Source of the DNA: Pisolithus tinctorius
Lineage: Eukaryota > Basidiomycota > Agaricomycetes > Boletales > Pisolithaceae
Assembly: GCA_024663395.1 (NCBI GenBank)
Contig: JANFAH010000046.1
Location: forward strand, 473,024 to 537,023
Length of the DNA: 64,000 nt
Direction of reading: 5' to 3'
The position numbers were made by a program, and so were the translations under genes. Positions within the stretch are counted from its first letter, which is position 1. Each line of letters begins with the position of its first letter. The notes below the pieces were generated by a model. It saw nothing but the letters and a program-made list of their open reading frames with translations, was not told the origin of the DNA and made no database searches. Below, in pieces: positions 33,052 to 45,000 of this stretch.

Positions 33052-33697
33052 CTATCTAGCGCAGGGTCGACTATTTACGCTTCCGCAGTGGTCACAAGAC
33101 TTGATAACACCTGTACACCCCGTGGTTCCTGAGCCACTGGGGTCATCTTCGAGTGTTATCGATCCTGTCATCTGATAAGATCGATACTGGAATTCGTTGT
33201 ATCGGCTACCTACAATCTCCAGCCTCCTGTTGTCAGCAAGGAATATCTCGTACACCCCCGATCACCCTTTCGCCTGTGAGGTGTTAAAGGGACGCGATAG
33301 CGATGAAGCTTTAGTCTCATGCCTTGTAGCCTTCACCATGGCACGCACTTTCCAAAGTGGCACGAATGGCACAGTGTCGTGGGTCCTCTTCACATTAAAT
33401 GTCAAGTTGCCTGGCAGAACAGTCTAGGTAGATGTGGGGGGAACTTATCACAAATTCCTTTCCTTTCATTTGATCGCAGCTAACGTATGTTCTAGTCTGT
33501 TCCAGCAGGCTTGGGTGGTGACTAGGACAACCGCGAACAAGTAATCCGGCACTTCCCAGCTCCAGCTGATTTTGCGGACCCGTTTGGAAAATAGCCGGAA
33601 AACCCTCTTTCGGGTGCAACACAGCATTTTTCGTGAGAACATGAACGCAAATTCGAGTGGTGAAAATAGCTGTTTCGGGGGTTGCAGATTCAGACAT
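33052..33697 (-). pseudogene. Candidate two-exon gene of unknown function with an internal stop
   Basis: Exon 1 starts at ATG 33,697 (MSESATPETAIFTTRICVHV, then PKEGFPAIFQTGPQNQLELG) and can be joined through a 61-nt intron (donor GTTAGC, acceptor CTACCTAG near 33,423) to NLTFNVKRTHDTVPFVPLWK. The frame then meets a TGA at 33,264-33,262, after which the same frame continues as VYEIFLADNRRLEIVGSRYN, MTGSITLEDDPSGSG and CTGVIKSCDHCGS. The text reads like a real, compact beta-rich protein. I have the impression that similar proteins exist in Agaricomycetes but cannot name one. The TGA could be a decayed CGA or mark another intron border. Confidence 0.4.
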
Positions 33698-36600
33698 GTC
33701 ATGGATTTTCTCGCGCGGAGAGGGGCTAAGAAGGTATGTCGGTATGTCTTACTTCGTGCTTCCCAGGGTGTCAGAGTGGCATTACGTCTGCGGCACATTT
33801 TCTTCTTGTATCCAATCATCCAGGTGTTGTAGAAGGCGTAACGGACAACAGCACGGCTGATCGCCATTTCCTCAAGGCCAGATGAGTTTTGTAGAAAATC
33901 ACACTGAAAGCTTCCGAGCTGCGGACTGACTCGCTCGCAGCTCGTAAGAGTCCGTTATCGTTGTTTGTATACTGATGGCGGCGTACACACACCTAGGCCA
34001 ATTGTTGCTGTTCTGAGCATGTTGGCTTGGCATCAGCGTGTACGCTACACGCACTTCCCTTGTGCATATCATTACTAATCCCGCTTTTGGTGGCTTAGCA
34101 CTCGTAAACTCGTCCGACACTAGAGTCACAATCAAGGGGTGTACAGGTATGATCACAGGGCTACTTCAGAGCTTGTAAGTGACTAGCATATCTTGAGACT
34201 TGCACAGCCTGCTTATCCAAGAATTTGCTGACTTACTATATATTGGCAATTCGGAAAGGGCTTGTCTCAATGCCAAGACATTACCATACCTTCTTCGTTA
34301 TCTTTCTATGCAGAATTCTGATGGTGCACGATGGTGCTTGCCAGTCCATGGTGGTGCAGTGAGCCCCTTAATGAAGGTCGGGTGACGTGTACCTACTTAC
34401 TTAAGGGTGGACCAGAAAGAAAAGAGAGGCTGCAAAGCTTAATCGTTTAGCGTCAGGACACCCCGCATCACGGGGATCACGCTGGGGTTCATTCCTAGCC
34501 TAAGGCCAAGATATCCAATCCTTCATGGAGACCGTTCTCTTGGTTTCGGTCCGGTGCGTGTGTGCCTGTGACCAGAGGACCCTTGGCTGATTGATCAAAA
34601 CAGGCGTTCGAATCCATCTACCCGGGGTCCCCCGGTTTCACATTCCTCTTTGTCTCGAGAGAGATCCAGAAGACCGACAACTCAAACGCCACTCGTAGAA
34701 ATCGACAAACATCTCATGGTGGAATATAGGAAATCGCGAGCCAATTGCGTAATAGTAGGTGTATGCTGGTAAGCGATCGCCAGTGGTTGTACTTCCTGAC
34801 CGTAATGCGGCAGTGGACTCTGATGGGAATGTGGTACAGTGTTGGTACATGCTGATAGGGATCAGGGTGGCGTATGAGGTTGCCAGTGACCCATCTGCAT
34901 GTGACAGGTAAGTATGTGTAACGGAAATTGTCAGTCATCGTAACAGCGCGATGACAGGCGACGAACGTTGGATAGGCTTTCAAACCATTTTCTGTTCCTC
35001 GTCCGAGATTTTATGTGGTTAGGCTGACCAGTTGACGAAGGCATGTCTGTCACACCCCTTGTTTGAGGCATTCTAACCCCCTATACATTCCTTTCGCCTT
35101 TGATCACCGGTGGTCCAGTAGACCCCGATAGTCTCGTGCCTCCCTTCGATAGTTGAGGTTCTGTTCGAACGTAGGTTTACGCTTCTGAGGATTATCACGG
35201 GACTCATTGGCGACGGACTGGTTATCAGGACTAACCGGACTATCGATAATAAAATATCTCTTGGCACGTCCATCGTTCCCTTATCACGTTCAATGTGACG
35301 GTAAGCCACATCTGTGTAATGACAACGGATGGAATTTTCTACCCAGAACACATTCATACGTACTGCTAATGGGGGTTCATGAAAACTAATACGCCGATAT
35401 GTAGTGGGAACCGGAAGGGGTTGCGCATTTACTGCGCTGGGATCGCAGCGCCCATTTGTCTTGTCTTTTTTTCCCCTCCCTCTTTTCTTTTACTCCGTCA
35501 GTCAACCTTCAACCTTCCACTGGTTCAATGGATGACACGGTTATCTATCCTACAAACCGATTGGGCTGCGTTTCCCACAGACTTGTCATCGCCGCCGTCA
35601 CCCTTCCTTTGTATGCCTATGTTGGATAATAGCCAGTGGCATTTCTATCTCGATCGAGGTCCTTCACGCCCGCAACCCCGGCGAACTGAAGACTCGGACC
35701 GTGTTGACTACCGTCTTCTCTAGAAGGTCCTTCTTAGCTTCTCCCGCATGATTCTATCTTCCGCGGTCCCCGTGCCTTGGAACACAACTGTGTCCCCAAC
35801 CCTTCTTCATCGCCCGTCTAATCCCGTACGCAAATGATTGCACAGACGGACTAGTCGTCCTCCAAAGCACAAATGCCGCATACTACTTATCTCACGCACG
35901 TCCGACTCATCACCACCACCACCATCATCATCATCATTTGATACGGTAGGTATGTATATTGCACTGGACTATTATATATCTATCTAATCTCCACTCACAT
36001 ACATTTGATCTAATCTCCTCCCGCAAAACTCACGCACGCCCATACACCGTACTACCATACTCTAAACTTATCGTGTCGAAGTCATGTCACATCATCATCA
36101 TCATCATCGATCCTTCTGAAGTAGTGCGCCATGGTGGCACGCGGGCACGAATGGCTTATATCTCTCATGACTGCGTGTATGTGTTTGTGTGTGCACGCAC
36201 AGATTCCGTCCCCAGATCTCCCTTCCTCGATCTCGAGCGTCTGAATGTCCGTATGGAGAATTCGGAATGGACTCGCGTACAGACCCTCTCCTGAGGCGTG
36301 AGTCGAGGAGCTGTCGATCGAGTCGCTGGGAACAAGGTTAACGACTTTTGACTGGCACGCACCTGTCAAACAGCACTGGACGTCGGAGTTCTAACGATAA
36401 CTCAAATGTCATTGCCATTGCTTGGTCATTTGCAGACAAAGGATAAGTGTGATTGCAGGCTGAAGATTTGAAGGGTATCAACAAAGATGCTGTGGTGTAT
36501 CTAGCTACCTACACGTGTAGCTTTTACATGCAAAGACAAATGCCAATAATGTGCACAGTGGGGAGCGTATAAGCGGATGAGGTTGCGAAACCAAGTGAGA

Positions 36601-37395
36601 AAGAAAAAAGAAAACGGACAAAAGGAGGGAGCGGTGATACGCATACATGACAAGTCACAAGTCAAAGAAAAAGAAAAAGAGACTGAAATGGGACCAACTA
36701 CTAGAAGCCACGAGAAATGAAGAACGAGGTGGGATGTGATAGTCTTTCGAAGAAACCACCGAAAAAGGTGGGAAACCCCAAGTGAAAGAAAAAAGAAAGA
36801 ATCGGGCGGAACATCCAGAATTGGACACGACTGACGGGGAGTACGGTATATAATATGCGGCGTGCAGAGGCAGGCAGCGAAAAGAAATACGATACGGAGA
36901 ATGGCCGGGAGGGCGAATAAGGTAATGGAGAATGAGAGCGGGGGTTGAGGTGACGGAATTGAGGGAAGGGAGCCGATATGCCGCGTTCTGCGTCGTTTGT
37001 ATGAGAGGTACTTGTCAGGCCAATGGCCAACTATGTTGTACAATGTGTCGGAGAAAGGGTTCGTATGGATACAGTTTGGACGTCGGTGTTGACCGAGAGT
37101 ATTAAAGGGGATAAATTTATGGCGTGAACCGCAAGCAACGCCAGTTAGACAAGCTGCATAGGCGCACGGCGTACGCAGCAGGCTAAGATGGTCGGAAGGC
37201 ATGGCACTTCGACACGGAAGGCGGTGGAGTGAGGTGGGGGGACGACGACGAGCGTCCGTTATCCGCGTTGCTCCCGCAAGCGCTTGAGATCATTTACGGC
37301 TCGCCAAGGCTTACACCGTTGACATGTTTGCTCACTTTCTCCACCCCGGCTCCACGGGCCATCCTACTGTGTGTATCCTGTTGCTTGATCAGCGG
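33698..37395. other. Long intergenic stretch, no recognisable gene
   Basis: It contains short frames only, plus simple CAC/CAT repeats near 35,911-35,936 and 36,092-36,108. A 233-codon minus-strand frame at 36,501-37,202 is pyrimidine-rich and rich in Phe, Leu and Ser without a domain; it lies directly downstream of the gene at 37,396-39,013 and looks like 3' untranslated sequence. Confidence 0.45.
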
Positions 37396-39013
37396 CTAAT
37401 GCAAAGCACAGAACGGCTGACTCACCAACACCTCTTCGTCATCGTCGTCGTCCTCGCCAGGGGAGGATGGGGTCTTGCTCTCGACGGGACTGGGTTCGCC
37501 CGACTGAACTTGTTTGTTGGTGAGGGGTCTGAGGACGGTTGCCAAAACGCGATGTTGCTGGTGCTGCTGGTGATCGCCGGTGTCCTTGTGTTCTCCGGTT
37601 GTTCGGTCCCCAGCTGGTGATGATGACAGGTCAGTCACGGACGTGCTGGTGCTCGCCACTGGAGAAGAACCAGCCCCGATCGTACCACCTGAGGATGTTG
37701 ATGTAGATAGGGTAGACGCACACATGCTCTCGCTGCTCTTTCTGGGTTCTTTCTCGTCTTCTGCAGCCTCACGTTCCGCACGTTCCTTTGCCTCGCTCTC
37801 TGCTTTCAACTTTGCCTCTCTCTCAGCTCTTCTGCGCTTGACCCACCCCATTCCGCTGCCGTCGTCTTCGTCATCACCGCCAGCGGTCACGCTACCCATA
37901 CTGCATTCTGGTGCTGTCTGGGTCATGTGCCTACGAGCAGACGCAGTGCTTCTTCCACCGCCTGCACCCCAAGCGGTGGATTTATGTGATAATGTACCTG
38001 TGTAATGTCATGAGAACAAGAGCGGGCCAATAAAGGCAGTGATATACGCACCCGAGCCTCCGTTTGCATGCAGGCCCTTCCACACTGAGTTTGCGACGTC
38101 TCCGCTTGCGCGTACGGAACCCATACCGCCATAGCCCCACTCCACGAATTCTGGTTCGTCGCGTGCGGATGCGAACGGGTTCGCGTTGGAGTGGACTGTG
38201 TGTCGTTGCCGTGAGCGTTGTGATAGTTATATAATGATAGTAGAATGATACCAGCGCGTAGGAAGCGATGGTACGTAATAGGAAAGAAAGGGACATACCT
38301 GGATGTCGTTTCGCACCGTATATCCTTCCGTTTAGCATTCTGACGTGTTTTGGTTTTCTGTTGGAATTTCCACGCGGCGTCGAAGGAGATGCCGGCTGTT
38401 GCTGCTGTGAGAGTGGAGATGGAGCGGCGAGCATTTTGGATACGAAGCTGTGGCGACCACCACCTGCGCCGAGTGGCGGGGCGGAATGTCTCCGAGAGTC
38501 ATTCGTTTTAGAGTGGGAGTGGTTGGAGGAGAGAGACGTGGTCCGGCAGAGAATGGTGGATGAGGAGGAGGAGGCCGGGGGAGGAGAGCGACTGCGAGGA
38601 CGGAAGTCGTCGTCCCGGGAGGCAGGCGCGGGAGTGGATGCTGACGTCAGACGAAACAGGCGGAGGAATCTGCTGGCCCGCGAGACAGACTGGACGGCGG
38701 GCGTTGACTGTGTGGCGCACGGCGACGAGGAGGGAGATGGATCAGCGAAAAGGGAGTCGCGTTCCTCGGATGTCTCTGATTCGGAAGTTGTGTCGTCGTC
38801 GTCGCATTCTTCACCGTCGGTGCACGGGTTGTCGTCTCGCCTCGGCTCTGGGAGGGGTGCGAAACGAATGCGAGGGTGGCGGAAGGACACAGACACAGAC
38901 ACAGACGAGGACGACGATGAGGACGGGGAGGAAGCGAACATGTTGTCGAGTAAGGCTGGACGGAGTAGAATCGACGGTGGTGCAGGAGTACTACCAGTGG
39001 AGGAGGAGGCCAT
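37396..39013 (-). CDS. Conserved low-complexity protein of unknown function (486 aa)
   Basis: Three exons (39,013-38,299; 38,195-38,052; 37,997-37,396) give 487 codons in phase, with introns of 103 and 54 nt. The first half is Ser-rich with acidic patches. An ordered-looking core follows: KPKHVRMLNGRIYGAKRHPG, then DEPEFVEWGYGGMGSV, then GSGMGWVKRRRAERE and a charged helix (REAKLKAESEAKERAEREAA). The C-terminus is Ser/Thr-rich and ends in an acidic run. The core phrases (EFVEWGYGGMGSV and GMGWVKRRR) are conserved in related mushroom proteins as far as I remember, but I know no function. The start ATG at 39,013 follows an in-frame stretch of AT-rich DNA that is unlikely to be coding, so I prefer it to the upstream ATG at 39,220. 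Confidence 0.72.
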
Positions 39014-42000
39014 ATAATAACTGTCGCCCTGCCGAGCGAGCGAGAGAATATAAACAATTATAAAAATTATAAAATACTCGCATTTCCTATTCGGACAGCC
39101 CACCTCAGCCCGGGGTCCCACTCGGGGGCTGTGTCCAGATCTCAGATCTACCCTTATCCAAACATGGAAATCTCTCTCCGAGGACAAACTTCTCGTGAGC
39201 ACAACCGAACCCGAACGCACGTGCGACTGCTACCAAACCGCAAACTAGCGACAGACGTCAGACCTTCAGGCTGTTAGCGATGTGCACTAATAAGAAACAA
39301 AACTTCTGGTTGACGAAATGATAAAGAGGCTGTCATAACGTCACATCTAGACAAATGTGCGTCGCCACTGATCAGCTGGCCCATCGCGGGTACACACACT
39401 CAGCGTTTCAAAACGCCGCATTAATATTTCTAGTCGACACGACAGCGTTGCACGCACACAGCACGCGCGGCATTTCCTACGCCCATGACTCAGGTTCAGG
39501 TTCAACGTCTTGCCATCACATACGGATCCTACGCTGCCATCGTAACCCATCTGTTCGTCTGGAACGGATCATAAAAATATCATGATATTGCCCTCCGGCC
39601 CATCGACATATCACGCTCAGCTGTTGTTATTAGGACAACTCACAACCTCGTATATTTCATGACACCCAGCGCGCTACCGATACGTAACTCCCCTACTCTG
39701 CTGAAGAACATCGCCTTACGCAGTCCATATATCTGCGGGCCCGAATTGAGTGGACCACAGAGGCTGACCGCACTAGCCGCATCCTAGACACTCGCGATCA
39801 ACCACTCTGAACTTCAATCAGACACCTACCATCCAAACTCCAATACCTTGTAGGCTCCTTCCTGGGAGTTTCCGAATACGTTACGATCCACCCTGATCCA
39901 CGGAACACTACCCTTCGCTCGTTTCCGCGGGAAGAAACGCATCGCCGGGGGGTTCGAACGTGCGGATGTCCAGGGTCAAAACACGGAACGGCGGCCAGCT
40001 TGATGACATCTTGATATGACCTGATAAAGCGCAGGAGAGAAATGGCTCCCCTTCGGAAACCTGGCAACGTGTTGCGGCATATTCCTTCATTATTTGATTT
40101 GCGACGCTTGCGATAACATTATGGCAAGCTGGTAGTTGTTCCACTACAGCACTCCGTCTTGGCAGGTACGTGCAACTCGTGCCCGACCGCCCTGACAGTT
40201 AGCTCGCAAAAATGATAATAAGCGGGCTATTCGTTGCAAGATTGACCACGTGACTGGCAGGGGAGAAGCATAAGAAGCGTCTGGGAGAACTTCTCCACCA
40301 TGGATCCAACCTTCTCTTCGAGGATTCAAATGGATCCCCACAGGTGCGAATATCGGAGAAGCATGCGGTTGCACACCGTGCAGTCCCTTGGACCCAGGAA
40401 ACCGCAACGACAACCTCCTCGGCGTACCCACCAAGATTGGACATCGCGCGACTGCGAACGGTTGACTGACCGGAGTTACGGACGCCGGTATCTCTCGACC
40501 TGGAATCCTATATATGTCCCACGAAGGATTCTGGAGATAGGAGTTCCTGCATGAGGCCCATCATAATGATGGCGATATCTGCCCACAGGAGCGTTGCTTT
40601 GCTTGTGGCAGCGACCGCAGCAGGGGTCCTTGACGATGACTCCAGGGCGTTCCGTGCACATCTAGACGAACGGCGTATGTTTGATAATACATGCAAGAAT
40701 GTGGAATGGACATTCAAAGCATTCCAGGACGGCCGCTCAATAACCTTTATATCATCACAACAAACTGATGCGCGCATGCTCGGTTGTTTTCTCTCCGATC
40801 AAACGCATGAAAAAATATCGCAGCCTGTGCGCCAACATCGCCTAGTTTGGTGTAGCCCGAGCGCCTCCAAGGGACCTGTTTCGAGTATACATACATATCC
40901 ACTATCAATCTGCTTCCCCGAGGACCGCACTGAAGTGGTGTTGCGGAGCACCGCCCTCACGAGTATGCATTATAAGATCTTCCCCGCGAAAGGACCAAGT
41001 GACAGCTGTGGAGCTTCATACTCTGCTACATGCGCAGATTGAGCAGTATGACGTTTTCCGATACACACGGAGTTGTCATATCGTCATCTGTGGTCACCAC
41101 AGTGGCTCTCGGTAGCAATTGCCCGTGTTGGGTCGAACAAAAACAGATAAAGTCTTCCATCGCTCGTTCGTATCACGACTTGTGCGTCGTTGTCGTTGAT
41201 GATCACTCGGCCTGTATCGCTTATTACACAGGAAATGGAGGGATAGCTTGATATGATAAAATGACATTCATTGCCTGTTACTGTATCGAGGAAGGAGGTT
41301 CTCGAGTCCTGTCCAGTTTGACGTGAAAGGTGGTGTTCGGGGGGTCGATGAGCCGCGCTGTTGTGTGTCTGATCACTGGTGACACGCGGACTGCATCGTC
41401 GCCAAATTTCTGTCCGAACCTTCCAAGAACTTGGTCAGCCACATGTCTTTGCTATGCGTTTCGCCGTAGGAGGATAGCACTCACTGCGATACGTATATCG
41501 CTTTTTACGGGGGTACATCGCCGGCGGACGGACGCGATGATAAGGAAGTACATAGTAGAAGCAGGCTAATACGTTACGAGTTACATACAACTCGGTTGAT
41601 CAATAAATGAAGCTGAACGTTGAACCTTGACGCGTCGAGCTAATATTCGGGACGTAATAACCGTGACGGTGAGCACCGGTAGATTTGGATCTCGAGAGTT
41701 ACATCAGAGCTACTGGGTTCGAGTCTGGGACGTAAATAGTGGTATTGAAATACTAAATAAGCAAGTACAGTGCCAAAATTTGGATCTCGGTGTAAAGATA
41801 CGCATTCTTGCGACCTCAGCGAGCTCGGGCCATACTGTGGAGGATTGGATTGCGATCCCTGACTTCTCCAATTCAAGACTCGAAATCAAATCCGAGAGGT
41901 CTTTAACTTAAACTTACGTGCTGCGCTCAACAATTTCTCTCGACTAGAGGCCGCCCAGGCCCAATCCCTGCATTGGAAGTTCCAAAGTTCATCCCTTCGG

Positions 42001-45000
42001 AAAATCTCTTGCTTCGAATAACAGCGGGCTGCATCGCGATCATCGGTGACGTTTGATTCTTAGCGACTCCGAGGGGTCGGCCACGTCAGGCCTCAGGGTT
42101 CGTAAACCATCGCACCGTGGTGGCACCAGGGGTGTACGATAAATGACATGAACGATGCCACATGTCGGAGAAGCGCGAACAACTGTTTAACAGAGGTCCC
42201 AGAGCAAGTCTGGTCTTCCCATTACATTGCTAGCCTCCCACATCGATATTTGCGGCTTAAAGTTATAACATTCTGCCAGCCTGATCGTGGGCAGGGCTAA
42301 AGCTTGGCGTGATCTCAGCGACTCGGAGGATCCCTTGATGAGTTGTCGGAGCCGGGTGCAGGTCTTGGCGAGATTAAGGACAGTTTCTGGGCTGCAGCAA
42401 CCTGTGTATAACAAGTTGACCGGGCGAGGTGACCCACAGCTTGGCCATTCAGCGGAAGCCTTCTTCCTAGGACACGATCTGCACAGTCCACGGTCAGCCC
42501 CGAGTCACCGCTGAGCGACACGTTTTTCCGATTCGAAATTGTTGCTTTTGTCGAATCGAACCCAGCAATCGATCTCGGTGCACAGCATTGAAGTGCTGCG
42601 GTACATTGTGCTTACACAGCACCGACTCTCCCTGTACTGTTTTTTTCTGGAATCCACATACATATTCCTGAAGAAAAGCTGCTGCGTGCCGGTATATTGT
42701 TCTGCCGAGTCGGTCTCGGATACCCGGACCAACGTACATATGTATGTATGTATGTATTACGTTCATCGATATTACTTACGTTCACTGTCTATCTCACCTT
42801 GTAGACGTGGTTGTCGGACGTCTTTGATCACATGTGAGAGTCTGCAGACAACATCCTCGATACAAGTGGAGCTGGAAATACAAATTATCTTGGGAAGACG
42901 TGATCGCCGTTTTCCCTGTACGAGTGGCAATTGCACGATAAGGTGGAGATGATGTTCGCGTCGGTTCCAGGTAGGTCTCGGTTGCATGTGCCTGTTTCAA
43001 ACTTCAAAGGAGGCTATGTATGTGTATGTCTTTCAGGTCCAACTTTTCGTTACCCTTGACCCAGTGTTACAGGTAACTGGGTATGCATAAAGGGAAGCAA
43101 TTAGTTGGCTTCATGTACCTGACAACTGCTACTCGCTCTTTATCCATTCCACTGACCAACAGCAGCTATGATTTAACGTCGTTGTCACCGGTTCCGGGGG
43201 TCGCCTTGCTGAATTTCGACCTGCAGTCGCCACACCATACACATAGGAGTATGCACTAATCGATCACCTCCGCCTTGGACAATTGCCGCAGCGCGTTCAG
43301 TCCGTTTTGCACTGCAACCCCTATTAATGAGTCAGGGTACGTAAGTGCATGATGCTATGCCGGACAAACCGGCCATAGTCGATAACTATCGGTAGGCCCA
43401 TCGACAAACAAGCGGTGCTAATGGGACTCGACATTGAGATAAAGGGCGACAGGTTCAGCACATGCCACGAGCAAGGCAAGCATATTGCGATTCCAACACC
43501 AGCGACAGGCATCCAATAGCAAATTTCAAATTCGGCAAGTATGTTGAATTGCGAGTGGGTTCTTTTCGTCTTACGAGTGGCGCCCAAACCCTGAGGATAT
43601 GAACACGCGCACAGTGCGTGCCCACCATCAATGCATCACGCATCATGATTGACTCTTCTGTGGAGTCAGCAAGGGTATTTGTGATACCTGAGTTGGACTT
43701 CACGGACGAGTGGATCTGACGATGAGATATAGAGTCTGATCATCTCCCAACAAACCTGGTATATAACATGCGTGCGGGAAGCCTTCCTGGGACCGATCTA
43801 TCTGGATTACTTGTGATACCTTGGCGTACTTCTCGCATTTTGTTTGACTGCGGCATCAAGGGTGTGATGATGACCCAGTGGTGTGCCCAGTTGTTCCCCC
43901 CTGTATATGGTCGGAGAGAACGTGTTCTTTCAAGTCGAGTCAGGTGTGTGGCCCCCAACAACTCTGATAAGTACCTTCTGCTGTACCCCATGTCACAATC
44001 ACAATCGATCACATTCCGTGACTGATATATCTCGAGCCCCTATCTGATGCGATAGAAGGCCCTACGGAGTTTACGATATTAAGCGTTGCAGTGGAGCTGC
44101 GGCGTCTTCCCGAGAAGGACAATTGTACAGGCAATGAGGATGGGCACGAGTTCTCTGCGTGCGCATGCCGCACATCATCCACACTTTTAATTTGACCGAG
44201 TCCACCTTACATTTTGACTATCGAGAGGAAGATTCGAAGGTTGCTACAATTACGTAAGTGGCACGGTCCTGATAAGCAAGTCCACAGAAACATGTGATAG
44301 TAAAGCAGGGTTGGCAGGTGAAAAGCACCCGCTGAGCATTGGAAACAGCTCCCGCGGAGCCTGTCCTCGGATATGAGGCTGGCATTGGCAGTGGTATTGC
44401 CCTTATCTTCGAAGCCGTAAGCGGATTACCAACTTTCGCACGGAGGCCGTGTTACTACTCACTTTTGATCGAGGGTCGGTTGAAATAAAGTTAATAATTA
44501 CAGTACATCGATCGTGGGGCGTACCGTAACGAGCCTATGTACATATGGCTAGGTGGGATGTAGGCGAGCAGGTTCTAGAGGATGTCACTGTGTAGTATGT
44601 ACTGGCGACTCCAGAAAATTTGCACCACCACGAAACTTCGACGCATCAAAGAGGGTCGCGTGAGTACTAATACATCGATGTTCGAAAGGACTGGAAGCTT
44701 TGCGAATCTGAATTTAGTGCCAGGCAACCGTATCGCCTGGGAGAGGATCGAACGGGGGCCCAGCGTGTCAGGCTCTTTTTTACAAAGGTGGCTTGGTCTG
44801 TCTGCACTGCGATCTCGCACATGACCGCGGCCAGTGTAGCGAACAGCGCTAGTGGAGAGACCATCTTCAAAAAAGCAGGAGTTAAAATTAGACCGTAGGT
44901 TGATGTGCATATAAATAGTGCGAGTTGAATGAGCTGACGCCGTAATCCCGCTTTACGGAAACGACCTAGTCAGAAGGTAGATATGTAAACGTTAGATTCG

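Noticed and set aside
34580..34625. tRNA-like GTTCGAATCC T-loop
   Set aside because: The flanking bases do not form a T stem and no acceptor, D or anticodon arms can be drawn around it.
35900..36110. CAC/CAT repeats resembling a poly-histidine coding stretch
   Set aside because: Simple-sequence DNA without a surrounding open frame.
36501..37202. 233-codon minus-strand open frame
   Set aside because: Pyrimidine-rich, full of Phe/Leu/Ser, no domain and no splice-consistent extension. It lies in the 3' flank of the gene at 37,396-39,013.
38268..39017. 249-codon plus-strand open frame
   Set aside because: Antisense shadow of exon 1 of the Ser-rich gene; the minus-strand model has consistent splice phase and conserved core phrases.
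40551..41042. 163-codon plus-strand frame
   Set aside because: Overlaps other frames of similar length on both strands; composition and content give no domain.
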